Positions 22,941 to 31,107 of a stretch of 34,937 nucleotides of DNA are shown piece after piece (position 1 is the first letter of the stretch; each line of letters opens with the position of its first letter). Origin of the DNA: Thiomicrospira sp. GTDB lineage: Bacteria; Pseudomonadota; Gammaproteobacteria; Thiomicrospirales; Thiomicrospiraceae. The DNA lies in assembly GCA_030826915.1 (NCBI GenBank), contig JAUUDE010000055.1, positions 1 to 34,937 of the forward strand, read 5' to 3'. The notes below the pieces were generated by a model. It ran no database searches, had not been told where the DNA came from, and saw nothing but the letters and a program-made list of their open reading frames with translations. The translations under genes were made by a program, and so were the position numbers.

Positions 22941-23524
22941 AAATTTTTACTACTTTATATGATAAAGCCTTGCTTTGGTCTAAGCATGAAAAGGCATCAC
23001 GTTACCTTTGCGGGTTAAGTTTTGCAGAGTCTTCATTTTTTCCGATACCACCGGATGTTATGCTTATGCCTATGAGTTTGGCACAGCCTAACAAAGCGTT
23101 TTATTATGCATGGTTAACTACTGTGTTTTCTATACTTGGCGGGATTCTAGGTTACGCAATTGGTTATTGGGCAATGGACTTATTAATGCCTCTTATTGAA
23201 TCGCTTGGTTACCAATCTAAAATAGAAAAAGTGAATGGTTGGTTTGCTGAATATGGTGTCTGGATCGTTTTTGTCGCAGGTTTTAGTCCAGTTCCGTATA
23301 AATTATTTACCATTACGGCAGGTGCAAGTGCAATGGCTTTCTTGCCATTTGTCATTGCTTCATTTATTGGCCGTGGTGCGAGGTTTTTCTTGGTTGCAGG
23401 ATTGATGCGTTTTGGCGGTCAGAAATTTGAATCAAGTATCCGAAAATGGGTTGACTGGATTGGATGGGGCTTAGTAATATTGATTTTAATGTATATTGGT
23501 TACAAAATGCTGAGTTCTCATTAG
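22937..23524 (+). CDS. DedA/SNARE-associated family membrane protein, YqaA type
   Basis: AESSFFPIPPDVMLMPM...AGFSPVPYKLFTITAG; overlaps the pcm stop; TTG start inferred. Confidence 0.85.
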   Translation: MKIFTTLYDKALLWSKHEKASRYLCGLSFAESSFFPIPPDVMLMPMSLAQPNKAFYYAWLTTVFSILGGILGYAIGYWAMDLLMPLIESLGYQSKIEKVNGWFAEYGVWIVFVAGFSPVPYKLFTITAGASAMAFLPFVIASFIGRGARFFLVAGLMRFGGQKFESSIRKWVDWIGWGLVILILMYIGYKMLSSH

Positions 23525-23545
23525 GTGTAAATAGTTGATACTAAA

Positions 23546-23811
23546 TAGTCGACTCTGAATAACTACTTTAAAATTATGTGGGACGTTTAAGTAGGTAGGC
23601 TTTAGGCGTGGATCGCAGGTAAGGGTTGTATCCTTGCCAAGATTCACAACAACGAGCATGCCTGCTTAAACGCCCACCCGAAGGGGCTGCGCCAGTTTTC
23701 CCTCAACTCCGTTAGAATTTCTTATGTTATCTAGATAGCACTTTAAAATTCTGCCTTGTTGAGGAAAAGCTGGCTTTGCCATAATTTAAACTAGTTATTT
23801 AGAGTCGACTA
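23546..23811. repeat. Non-coding foldback (MITE-like) element with ~32-bp inverted ends and two internal long hairpins
   Basis: Left TAGTCGACTCTGAATAACTACTTTAAAATTATG versus right (rc) TAGTCGACTCTAAATAACTAGTTTAAATTATG; internal stems 23578-23676 and 23691-23774; no ORF. Confidence 0.75.
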
Positions 23812-23866
23812 ACTACCTTATAATTAATTCATCAGTCATTTTTAATTGGAATTTGATAAAAACACT

Positions 23867-24757
23867 ATGTTTGTTTCTTTAACTCGTTTTTCACGAATCG
23901 TTACTTTTATTTTGGTAGCTGGTTTTTTATCTTCGTGTTCATCTCCCTTGAAATACACTGAAAGAAATAAAAGTGGCAGCACAAGCAGTAGTAAGCCAAT
24001 AAAAACCGTAACAGGTAACCCATGTCGTTCACCTTATATCGTGAAGTCGGGTGATACCTTGAGCGAAATTGCATATCATTGTAAGGTTGATATGAAAGCC
24101 GTCGCTCGATTGAACCACCTTTTACCTCCTTATATTATTTACCTTAAACAAGAATTGGTTTTACCACTTTCTGCGGGTAGTGAAGAGCCTGTTAAACAGG
24201 TAAAAAAATCACCTAAAATCAAACAAGAAACCAGTAAAGGTGAAGTTTTAAAGGCTGGCAAAAAGACGGTAAATCCTCAGCCAATAAAAATAGTGCAGGT
24301 TAAGTCAAAACCTAAGGATGTGACCGCTAAAGCGATTTCTCGTCCTGCAGCAAATAAAGCGACTTCCAGATCAAAAAAGGTTAAGTCTAAAGCTTGGGTT
24401 TGGCCTATGCATAAAGGTGTTGCTTATAAATATCGTCGTGATAATGCAGGTTTATCAATATTAGAAGTTTATGGTGTACCGGGCCAAAAGGTGAGAGCAG
24501 TTGCCCCAGGAAAAGTGGTCTATGCTGGTAATGGAATTATTAATTATGGGTGGATGTTGGTGATTAAACATGCCAATGATTATATGTCGATTTATGCACA
24601 TAACAGTGCATTGTTAGTCAATAAAGGTGATGAAGTTAAAGCGGGGCAAGATATTGCAACTTTGGGTGCAACTGGCAATACAAAACGGCCTAAGTTGTAT
24701 TTAGAAGCCCGTTATCAAGGACGAAAAATTGATATTAAAAAAATGTTAAAACGCTAA
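23867..24757 (+). CDS. nlpD: NlpD/murein hydrolase activator lipoprotein (LysM + M23/LytM)
   Basis: Lipobox-like FLSSC, LysM YIVKSGDTLSEIAYHCKVD, LytM domain; surE-pcm-...-nlpD synteny; ATG 23867 preferred. Confidence 0.88.
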   Translation: MFVSLTRFSRIVTFILVAGFLSSCSSPLKYTERNKSGSTSSSKPIKTVTGNPCRSPYIVKSGDTLSEIAYHCKVDMKAVARLNHLLPPYIIYLKQELVLPLSAGSEEPVKQVKKSPKIKQETSKGEVLKAGKKTVNPQPIKIVQVKSKPKDVTAKAISRPAANKATSRSKKVKSKAWVWPMHKGVAYKYRRDNAGLSILEVYGVPGQKVRAVAPGKVVYAGNGIINYGWMLVIKHANDYMSIYAHNSALLVNKGDEVKAGQDIATLGATGNTKRPKLYLEARYQGRKIDIKKMLKR

Positions 24758-24795
24758 AATTAATTTAAAAAAATCAAAGATTTATCATGATTATA

Positions 24796-24822
24796 AAAAA
24801 CAGGCTTTAAGCCTGTTTTTTT
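24796..24822. terminator. Bidirectional intrinsic terminator
   Basis: aaaaaCAGGCTTTAAGCCTGttttttt between convergent genes. Confidence 0.88.
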
Positions 24823-24841
24823 CATCTTGTACAAAATAAAT

Positions 24842-25219
24842 TTAAGCTTGATTTATGATTAGAGCTAGAACGATCTCTCTATCTTCAGTGGTTAATACAT
24901 TGTAAGTACGACAAGCGGCATCATTTGCCATTACCTCTAAGCCAACGCCTTTGTGCGCGCAATATGCAAACAACTTTGGCTCAGGAAAATGCTGTGTTTC
25001 GCCAGTTCCTAAAATAATTACTTCAGGCTTCTCATTTAGCAGTTCGTCTAATAATTCGGCACTTAAGGCGTCAATGGATTTACAAGGCCAATCACTTTCA
25101 GTCTTCGTTTGGGTAATGTAACAACTCTGATCAAAAGAAAGGTTGTTAACAATAACCAGGCCTGGTTCATATTTTTTTACAGCGTAGATGTTAGAATCTC
25201 GGTGTTCAGTAAACTTCAT
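24842..25219 (-). CDS. Mth938-like domain-containing protein (DUF498 family)
   Basis: PEVIILGTGETQHFPEPKLFAYCAHKGVGLEVMANDAACRTYNVLTTEDREIVLALI. Confidence 0.85.
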   Translation of the reverse strand: MKFTEHRDSNIYAVKKYEPGLVIVNNLSFDQSCYITQTKTESDWPCKSIDALSAELLDELLNEKPEVIILGTGETQHFPEPKLFAYCAHKGVGLEVMANDAACRTYNVLTTEDREIVLALIINQA

Positions 25220-25549
25220 TTTTAGTTTGTCCTATCAGGTTTTATGTAATTATATCGAATTGTGAATGAAAAGATTTTGTTGAAATTTTTTTCTGTTTTA
25301 TGAATCTTGATTAAAACGCTTTCGTTAGAGTTTTCAAATTACATAAAATATTGTTTTAAAATCCCTTGTGGTGGTGATTTAAGCGTGATTTTCAATTGAC
25401 GAAAAAAATGGATGCTGTATCATTATTCCTTTAATTATTTCCCTCTCAGAATCTGATAATAACAGCAATTTAATTGCAAGAATTTACGACTACTCTGGTT
25501 CTTTTCATATTGACGGACTGACTGAGACAGTGATAGAAGGCATACTTTC

Positions 25550-26746
25550 GTGGCAGATGATTTTCAAAGAATAAATAGACTACCTCCATATGTTTTTAAT
25601 ATTGTGGGCGAGCTTAAAGCAGAAGCACGTCGCAAAGGTGAAGACATTATTGATTTTGGGATGGGAAACCCTGACCAAGATACACCAAAACATATTGTTG
25701 ATAAGTTAATTGAGGTGGTTCAGCGAGAAGGTACTCACCGTTATTCTGTTTCTCAAGGTATACCACGTTTACGTAAAGCAATTTGTACTTGGTATAAAAA
25801 TAAATTTGATGTTGCACTGGATTACGAAACTGAAGCGGTTGTAACGATTGGTTCTAAAGAAGGTTTGGCTCACTTAGCGTTGGCTACTGTAGATAAAGGT
25901 GATACGGTTTTAGTTCCAAATCCTGCTTACCCAATTCACCCTTATGGTTTTGTTATAGCGGGTGCGGATGTGCGTCATGTTCAGATGACTCCAGATGTGG
26001 ATTTCTTTGAAGAGCTTGAAAAAGCGATTAAAGAGTCTTGGCCAAAACCCAAAATGTTGGTTTTAAACTTTCCAGGAAACCCAACCACGCAAACGGTTGA
26101 ATTAGAGTTTTTTGAAAAAGTTATTGCGATTGCCAAAGAACATAATATTTGGGTTATCCACGATTTGGCTTATGCTGATATTGTTTTTGATGGATACAAA
26201 GCACCGTCAATTATGCAAGTAGAGGGTGCTAAAGATATTGCCGTTGAGTTCTATACATTATCAAAAAGTTACAATATGCCAGGTTGGCGTGTTGGTTTTA
26301 TGGTGGGTAATCCTACGCTTGTTAATGCCCTGAAGCGCATGAAATCTTATTTGGATTATGGAACATTTACACCCATCCAGGTTGCAGCAATTGCGGCTTT
26401 AGAAGGTCCGCAAGACTGTGTTCAAGAAATTTCGGATATGTATAAATTACGCCGTGATGTTCTTTGTAATGGTTTAAATGCGATTGGCTGGCCTGTTGAA
26501 CCACCAAAAGCGACAATGTTTGTTTGGGCTCCAATTCCTGAAGAGTATAAAGATATGGGGTCAATAGAGTTTTCTAAGAAATTGCTTAAAGACGCTAAAG
26601 TCGCTGTTTCACCTGGTATTGGCTTTGGTGACTATGGTGATGACCATGTCCGTTTTGGTCTTATTGAAAATGAACATAGAACGCGTCAAGCTATTCGCGG
26701 TATCCGCGATATGTTCAGAAAAGACGGCTTGATTTCACAAGATTAA
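25550..26746 (+). CDS. alaC: PLP-dependent aminotransferase, alanine transaminase AlaC type
   Basis: [37 protein letters not shown]; immediately upstream of hom; GTG start. Confidence 0.88.
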   Translation: MADDFQRINRLPPYVFNIVGELKAEARRKGEDIIDFGMGNPDQDTPKHIVDKLIEVVQREGTHRYSVSQGIPRLRKAICTWYKNKFDVALDYETEAVVTIGSKEGLAHLALATVDKGDTVLVPNPAYPIHPYGFVIAGADVRHVQMTPDVDFFEELEKAIKESWPKPKMLVLNFPGNPTTQTVELEFFEKVIAIAKEHNIWVIHDLAYADIVFDGYKAPSIMQVEGAKDIAVEFYTLSKSYNMPGWRVGFMVGNPTLVNALKRMKSYLDYGTFTPIQVAAIAALEGPQDCVQEISDMYKLRRDVLCNGLNAIGWPVEPPKATMFVWAPIPEEYKDMGSIEFSKKLLKDAKVAVSPGIGFGDYGDDHVRFGLIENEHRTRQAIRGIRDMFRKDGLISQD

Positions 26747-26789
26747 TAACTCAAAAATACATAAGATAATCGTTAGGAAAGCAAATAGA

Positions 26790-28100
26790 ATGAAGACTGT
26801 TAAAGTAGGTTTACTCGGTTTAGGTACAGTAGGTGGTGGTACTGTTGATATATTAACAAACACCTTACCTGAGATTGAAAGACGCCTTGGTCAAAAAATT
26901 GAAGTGGCGATTATTGCTGTACGTGATTTAACACGTTCACGTTCTGTTGATACAACGGGAATCACTTTAACCGATAAGACAGAAGAAGTGGTTAATCACC
27001 CTGATGTTGATATTGTTGTTGAATTAATGGGTGGTACAGGTTTAGCCAAAACGTTACTTGAGACAGCGATTAAAAACGGTAAACACATTGTTACCGCAAA
27101 CAAAGCATTAATTGCAGAGCATGGTAATTCACTTTTTGCGTTAGCTAAAGAACATAACGTCATTGTTAATTATGAAGCGGCTGTTGCAGGTGGTATTCCG
27201 GTTATTAAAGCTGTTCGTGAAGGTTTAGCCGCCAATAAAATTGAGTGGGTTGCTGGAATCATTAATGGTACAGGAAACTACATTTTAACTGAGATGAAAA
27301 AGCCAGGCGCTGACTTTGCTAAAGTGTTAAAAGTGGCACAAGAGTTAGGCTATGCAGAAGCGGATCCAACGTTTGATGTGGAAGGTATTGATGCAGCGCA
27401 CAAGTTGACAATTTTAGCGTCTATCGCATTTGGTATTGAATTGCAATTTAACAAAGTTTATACCGAAGGGATAAGCAAGGTATCTGCGGATGATATTCGT
27501 TTTGCACAGCAATTAGGCTATGAAATTAAACATTTAGGTGTGGCTAGCCGTGCCGAAAATGGTTATTCATTACGTGTACACCCAACCTTAGTGCCTAAGG
27601 ACGTTTTGATTGCCAATGTTAACGGTGTTATGAATGCCGTTATGGCAAAAGGAAACCATGTAGGGCCAACTATGTATTTCGGTCCTGGTGCAGGTGCTGG
27701 TCCAACAGCAAGTTCTGTTGTTGCAGATATTATTGATATCGTTCGCTGGCAAGACCAGCCTCAAGCCGATCAAGTTCCTGCATTGGGTTTTGCGGCGGAT
27801 AAGCTTGAATCTGCACCGGTTGTTGCTATTGAAGAGATTGAAACTTCGTATTATGTTCGTTGTTTTGCAAAGGATCATAGTGGCGTTCTAGCTAAAGTTA
27901 CCGCTATTTTTGCAGATTCAGATATTAGTATTGAGCATCTCCACCAAGAGCCATGCTCAGAAAAAGTGGATGACGCAACCTTAGTTATGATTACCAATAC
28001 GATTAAAGAATCTAAAATCAATGTTGCATTGGCAGCACTCGCTGAGCTAGATGATATTGATGGTGAAATTCAGCGTATTCGTATTGAAACACTTGGCTAA
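26790..28100 (+). CDS. hom: Homoserine dehydrogenase (with ACT domain)
   Basis: VGLLGLGTVGGGTVDIL, GIINGTGNYILTEM, C-terminal ACT domain. Confidence 0.97.
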   Translation: MKTVKVGLLGLGTVGGGTVDILTNTLPEIERRLGQKIEVAIIAVRDLTRSRSVDTTGITLTDKTEEVVNHPDVDIVVELMGGTGLAKTLLETAIKNGKHIVTANKALIAEHGNSLFALAKEHNVIVNYEAAVAGGIPVIKAVREGLAANKIEWVAGIINGTGNYILTEMKKPGADFAKVLKVAQELGYAEADPTFDVEGIDAAHKLTILASIAFGIELQFNKVYTEGISKVSADDIRFAQQLGYEIKHLGVASRAENGYSLRVHPTLVPKDVLIANVNGVMNAVMAKGNHVGPTMYFGPGAGAGPTASSVVADIIDIVRWQDQPQADQVPALGFAADKLESAPVVAIEEIETSYYVRCFAKDHSGVLAKVTAIFADSDISIEHLHQEPCSEKVDDATLVMITNTIKESKINVALAALAELDDIDGEIQRIRIETLG

Positions 28101-28135
28101 TTTATCGTTTATTTATTCAAATAGATAAATATATT

Positions 28136-28162
28136 AAAGTCGGGCTTGCCCGGCTTTTTTAT
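28136..28162 (+). terminator. Intrinsic terminator downstream of hom
   Basis: AGtCGGGCttGCCCGgCTttttt. Confidence 0.8.
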
Positions 28163-28182
28163 TGTATTTTGGGGAATTTTCA

Positions 28183-29226
28183 TTGTCACATGCATTAACC
28201 TTTTGGGCACCAGGCCTGCTAGATAAGTTAAGAGTTAAAGAAGCTAAAGAAGCTTTATCAACGCTAAAATTGCCTGCCTTACAGTCTATATTGGCTAAGT
28301 CGGATCGTTTTGCAGCCAAACCACAAAACTTTTATCAACAAGCCAGTTTTTTATTTCATCAGCCTGAATGCTTGCCAATTGCGGCAACTCAAGCTAAAGC
28401 AGAGCTTAAAACGTTTAACGCCAATCACTTTTGGTTAAGTGTCGATCCAGTGCAAATGGTTGCTGACAGAGATACTTTGGTGTTAATTCCAGGTAAGGCA
28501 TTACAGATTTCAAAGGATGAATCGCATCAATTAATCGAAGCTTTTAATCAACACTTTGCAGAAGACAAAGTGGAATTAATTTGGGCCAGTGCCAATCATT
28601 GGTATTTATCCATTGTTCAGTCGGTAGATATTAAAACTACAGTGATAGATAAAGTCGCTTACCAATCAGTTAATGACTTTTATCCAACTGGAAATGCCGC
28701 TCAGTACTGGAGACAGTTACTTAATGAAACTCAGATGTTGTTTTACACACATCCAGTTAATGAGGCTCGTAGAGATAAAGGCTGGCCTGAGATTAACAGT
28801 GTTTGGGTTTGGGGAGAGGGTAAAATATCTCCCGAAAAGGTGAAGGTTCGTATGGATGCGGCAATTTACTCAAATCACCCATATTTAAAAGGTATGGCAA
28901 AATTATGCCAATCGCAAATTAGTCCTGTTCCCGAAAGCTACCAGGCCTGGTTAAGTGGAATTGATCAGTCTCCAACCCCAAGAATTAATAAACATCTTAT
29001 TTGTTTGGATAACCTAAGTAGCCGCCTTGATGACTTGCAAATGTCTGAATGGGTTGAATTATTACAGCAGTTAGAAAAAGATTGGTTTGAACCGCTCATG
29101 TCTGCCGTTAAGCAGGGTACTATTGATTCTTTGCTACTGGATTTGGGTCAAGAATACCATAGTCACCTTACAACAGCACACATGAAACGCTTTTGGCGGT
29201 TTAAAAAAAGTTTAAGCAAGGCTTAG
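28183..29226 (+). CDS. RpfE-type conserved protein (phosphoglycerate-mutase-like annotation in relatives)
   Basis: HFWLSVDPVQMVADRDTLVLIPG motif and neighbourhood with hom/thrC/recJ; TTG start inferred (ORF could extend to 28162). Confidence 0.6.
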   Translation: MSHALTFWAPGLLDKLRVKEAKEALSTLKLPALQSILAKSDRFAAKPQNFYQQASFLFHQPECLPIAATQAKAELKTFNANHFWLSVDPVQMVADRDTLVLIPGKALQISKDESHQLIEAFNQHFAEDKVELIWASANHWYLSIVQSVDIKTTVIDKVAYQSVNDFYPTGNAAQYWRQLLNETQMLFYTHPVNEARRDKGWPEINSVWVWGEGKISPEKVKVRMDAAIYSNHPYLKGMAKLCQSQISPVPESYQAWLSGIDQSPTPRINKHLICLDNLSSRLDDLQMSEWVELLQQLEKDWFEPLMSAVKQGTIDSLLLDLGQEYHSHLTTAHMKRFWRFKKSLSKA

Positions 29227-29337
29227 CGTAAATATTTGAATTCAGAAAATAAGTGTTTATATCTTGGTGATTAGCTAGGATTGAGCAAAAAATCGAGCTA
29301 TATTTCTGTATAATTCGCGCTAAATATATTACTAAAT

Positions 29338-29496
29338 GAGACTTCAGCACGAGTGAATTCACATATAAAAATGGTTAAAACCCGTCTGATTTTTGTTAAA
29401 AACCTTGCTAATAGCTAGCTATTAGCTTCGTTTTTTGCCTAAATCAGACAAGTTTTTCGACATTTTTCGTTTGTGCCTCACTCGAGCAAAGGTCTC
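29338..29496. mobile_element. ~159-bp near-palindromic MITE-like element in the thrC leader, with possible TSD TAAAT
   Basis: Ends GAGACttcaGCaCGAGTGA / rc GAGACctttGCtCGAGTGA; core GTCTGATTT...GCTAATAGCTAGCTATTAGC...AAATCAGAC; flanked by TAAAT at 29333-29337 and 29497-29501. Confidence 0.65.
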
Positions 29497-29519
29497 TAAA
29501 TCAATTAAATAGGTTTGTT

Positions 29520-30995
29520 ATGAAATTTATTGAAACACGTGGCAATGATGGCCAAAGACCAACTTCAATTACGTTTGCTCAGGCAATCTTAAGCCCAATG
29601 TCTTCATTTGGTGGTATTTACTCACCAGAAACTTTGCCTACTTTTGATTTAGATTTTATGCAGTCGCATATAGATTCAGGCTACAAGAAGCTGGCTAAAG
29701 ATGTGTTAACCGCATTTGAAGTTGATATTGAAGAGTCTGTTATTGATGAAGCTTTAAGTCTTTATGACCATTTCGATGATCCACAAAACCCTGTTCCAGT
29801 TGTTAAAGTCTACGATGATTTATACGTGAGTGAGTTATATCATGGGCCAACCCGTGCTTTTAAAGATATGGCATTACAGCCTTTTGGAACGGTGTTATCA
29901 GCAGTGGCAGAGAAAAGAAATGAAAAATACCTAATTTTAGCCGCAACCAGTGGTGATACAGGACCAGCGGCTTTAGAAACCTTTAAAAACCGTAATAATG
30001 TTCAAGTTGCGTGTTTGTATCCTGATGGTGGAACTTCAGATGTTCAGCGCCTACAAATGGTGACTGAAGATGCAGATAACCTAAAAGTTATTGGTATTCA
30101 TGGTGATTTTGATGATGCTCAATCTGCACTTAAAACATTATTAACATCGCAAGCATTTGAAGCCTCTTTAAAAGAGCATGATATTTCATTGTCTGCGGCA
30201 AACTCTGTGAACTTTGGCCGTATTATTTTCCAAACCATTTATCACATTTACAGCTATCTAGAGCTAGTGCGTCAAGGTGCAATCAAGCTTGGTGATGAAG
30301 TATATCTAAATGTTCCAAGTGGTAACTTTGGTAATGCTTTAGGTGGTTATTACGCTTATAAAATGGGCTTGCCTGTTAAGCAAATTCACATTGCATCTAA
30401 CAACAACAACGTCCTAACTAAGTTCATTACAACGGGTGAATACGACTTACGTGAAGCATCTGTAATTGCAACCACTTCACCAGCAATGGATATTCTAAAA
30501 TCCTCCAATATTGAACGAATTTTATTTGATATGTTTGGTGCAGAGCGTACTAAAGAGTTAATGCTTCAGCTTGATTCAGATAAGTTCTATAAAATTACGG
30601 CTGATGAGTTAGCACAAGTAAAAGCTATTTTTGCCGCTGATTTCTGTACGGATAAAGAGGGCTTGGAGTATATCAAGCAAGCGTTTGAAGTGGGTTATTT
30701 AATGTGTCCTCATACTGCTACGTGTTTTAAAGCTTATGATACCTGCCGTGAAGACAAGTCAATCAAGACCATCGCATACTCAACGGCAGAATGGACTAAG
30801 TTCTCACCAGTCATTGCTTACGCTTTAACAGGTAAAAAATATGAACATGATATCGATGCACTTAAAATGATTGCTGATAAAGCTAAGGTTGACATACCTG
30901 CGCAAATTGCGGAGTTGTTTGACAAGCCTATAGCTCAAGAAACAGTAATTGATAAAGCGGATATTGAAAAAGGGATTTTGGAATTTTTAAGTTAA
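29520..30995 (+). CDS. thrC: Threonine synthase
   Basis: MKFIETRGNDGQRPTSITFAQAILSPMSSFGGIYSPE, HGPTRAFKDMALQPFG, AATSGDTGPAALE. Confidence 0.97.
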   Translation: MKFIETRGNDGQRPTSITFAQAILSPMSSFGGIYSPETLPTFDLDFMQSHIDSGYKKLAKDVLTAFEVDIEESVIDEALSLYDHFDDPQNPVPVVKVYDDLYVSELYHGPTRAFKDMALQPFGTVLSAVAEKRNEKYLILAATSGDTGPAALETFKNRNNVQVACLYPDGGTSDVQRLQMVTEDADNLKVIGIHGDFDDAQSALKTLLTSQAFEASLKEHDISLSAANSVNFGRIIFQTIYHIYSYLELVRQGAIKLGDEVYLNVPSGNFGNALGGYYAYKMGLPVKQIHIASNNNNVLTKFITTGEYDLREASVIATTSPAMDILKSSNIERILFDMFGAERTKELMLQLDSDKFYKITADELAQVKAIFAADFCTDKEGLEYIKQAFEVGYLMCPHTATCFKAYDTCREDKSIKTIAYSTAEWTKFSPVIAYALTGKKYEHDIDALKMIADKAKVDIPAQIAELFDKPIAQETVIDKADIEKGILEFLS

Positions 30996-31020
30996 ATGAT
31001 ATTTTCTCACTAATATACAC

Positions 31021-31045
31021 AAAACTGGGTTTTATCCGGTTTTTT
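31021..31045 (+). terminator. Intrinsic terminator downstream of thrC
   Basis: AAAACtGGgttttatCCgGTTTTTT. Confidence 0.75.
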
Positions 31046-31107
31046 GTTATTTAGAAATATGTAAAAAATAGAAGAGTTGAGTCGCTTTCTTTGCTAAAGA
31101 AGACTTT

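Noticed and set aside
23578-23774. Retron ncRNA, integron attC site or CRISPR-like repeat as explanations for the foldback element
   Set aside because: No reverse transcriptase or integrase gene nearby, no attC RYYYAAC/GTTRRRY pair in the proper arrangement, and no spaced direct repeats.
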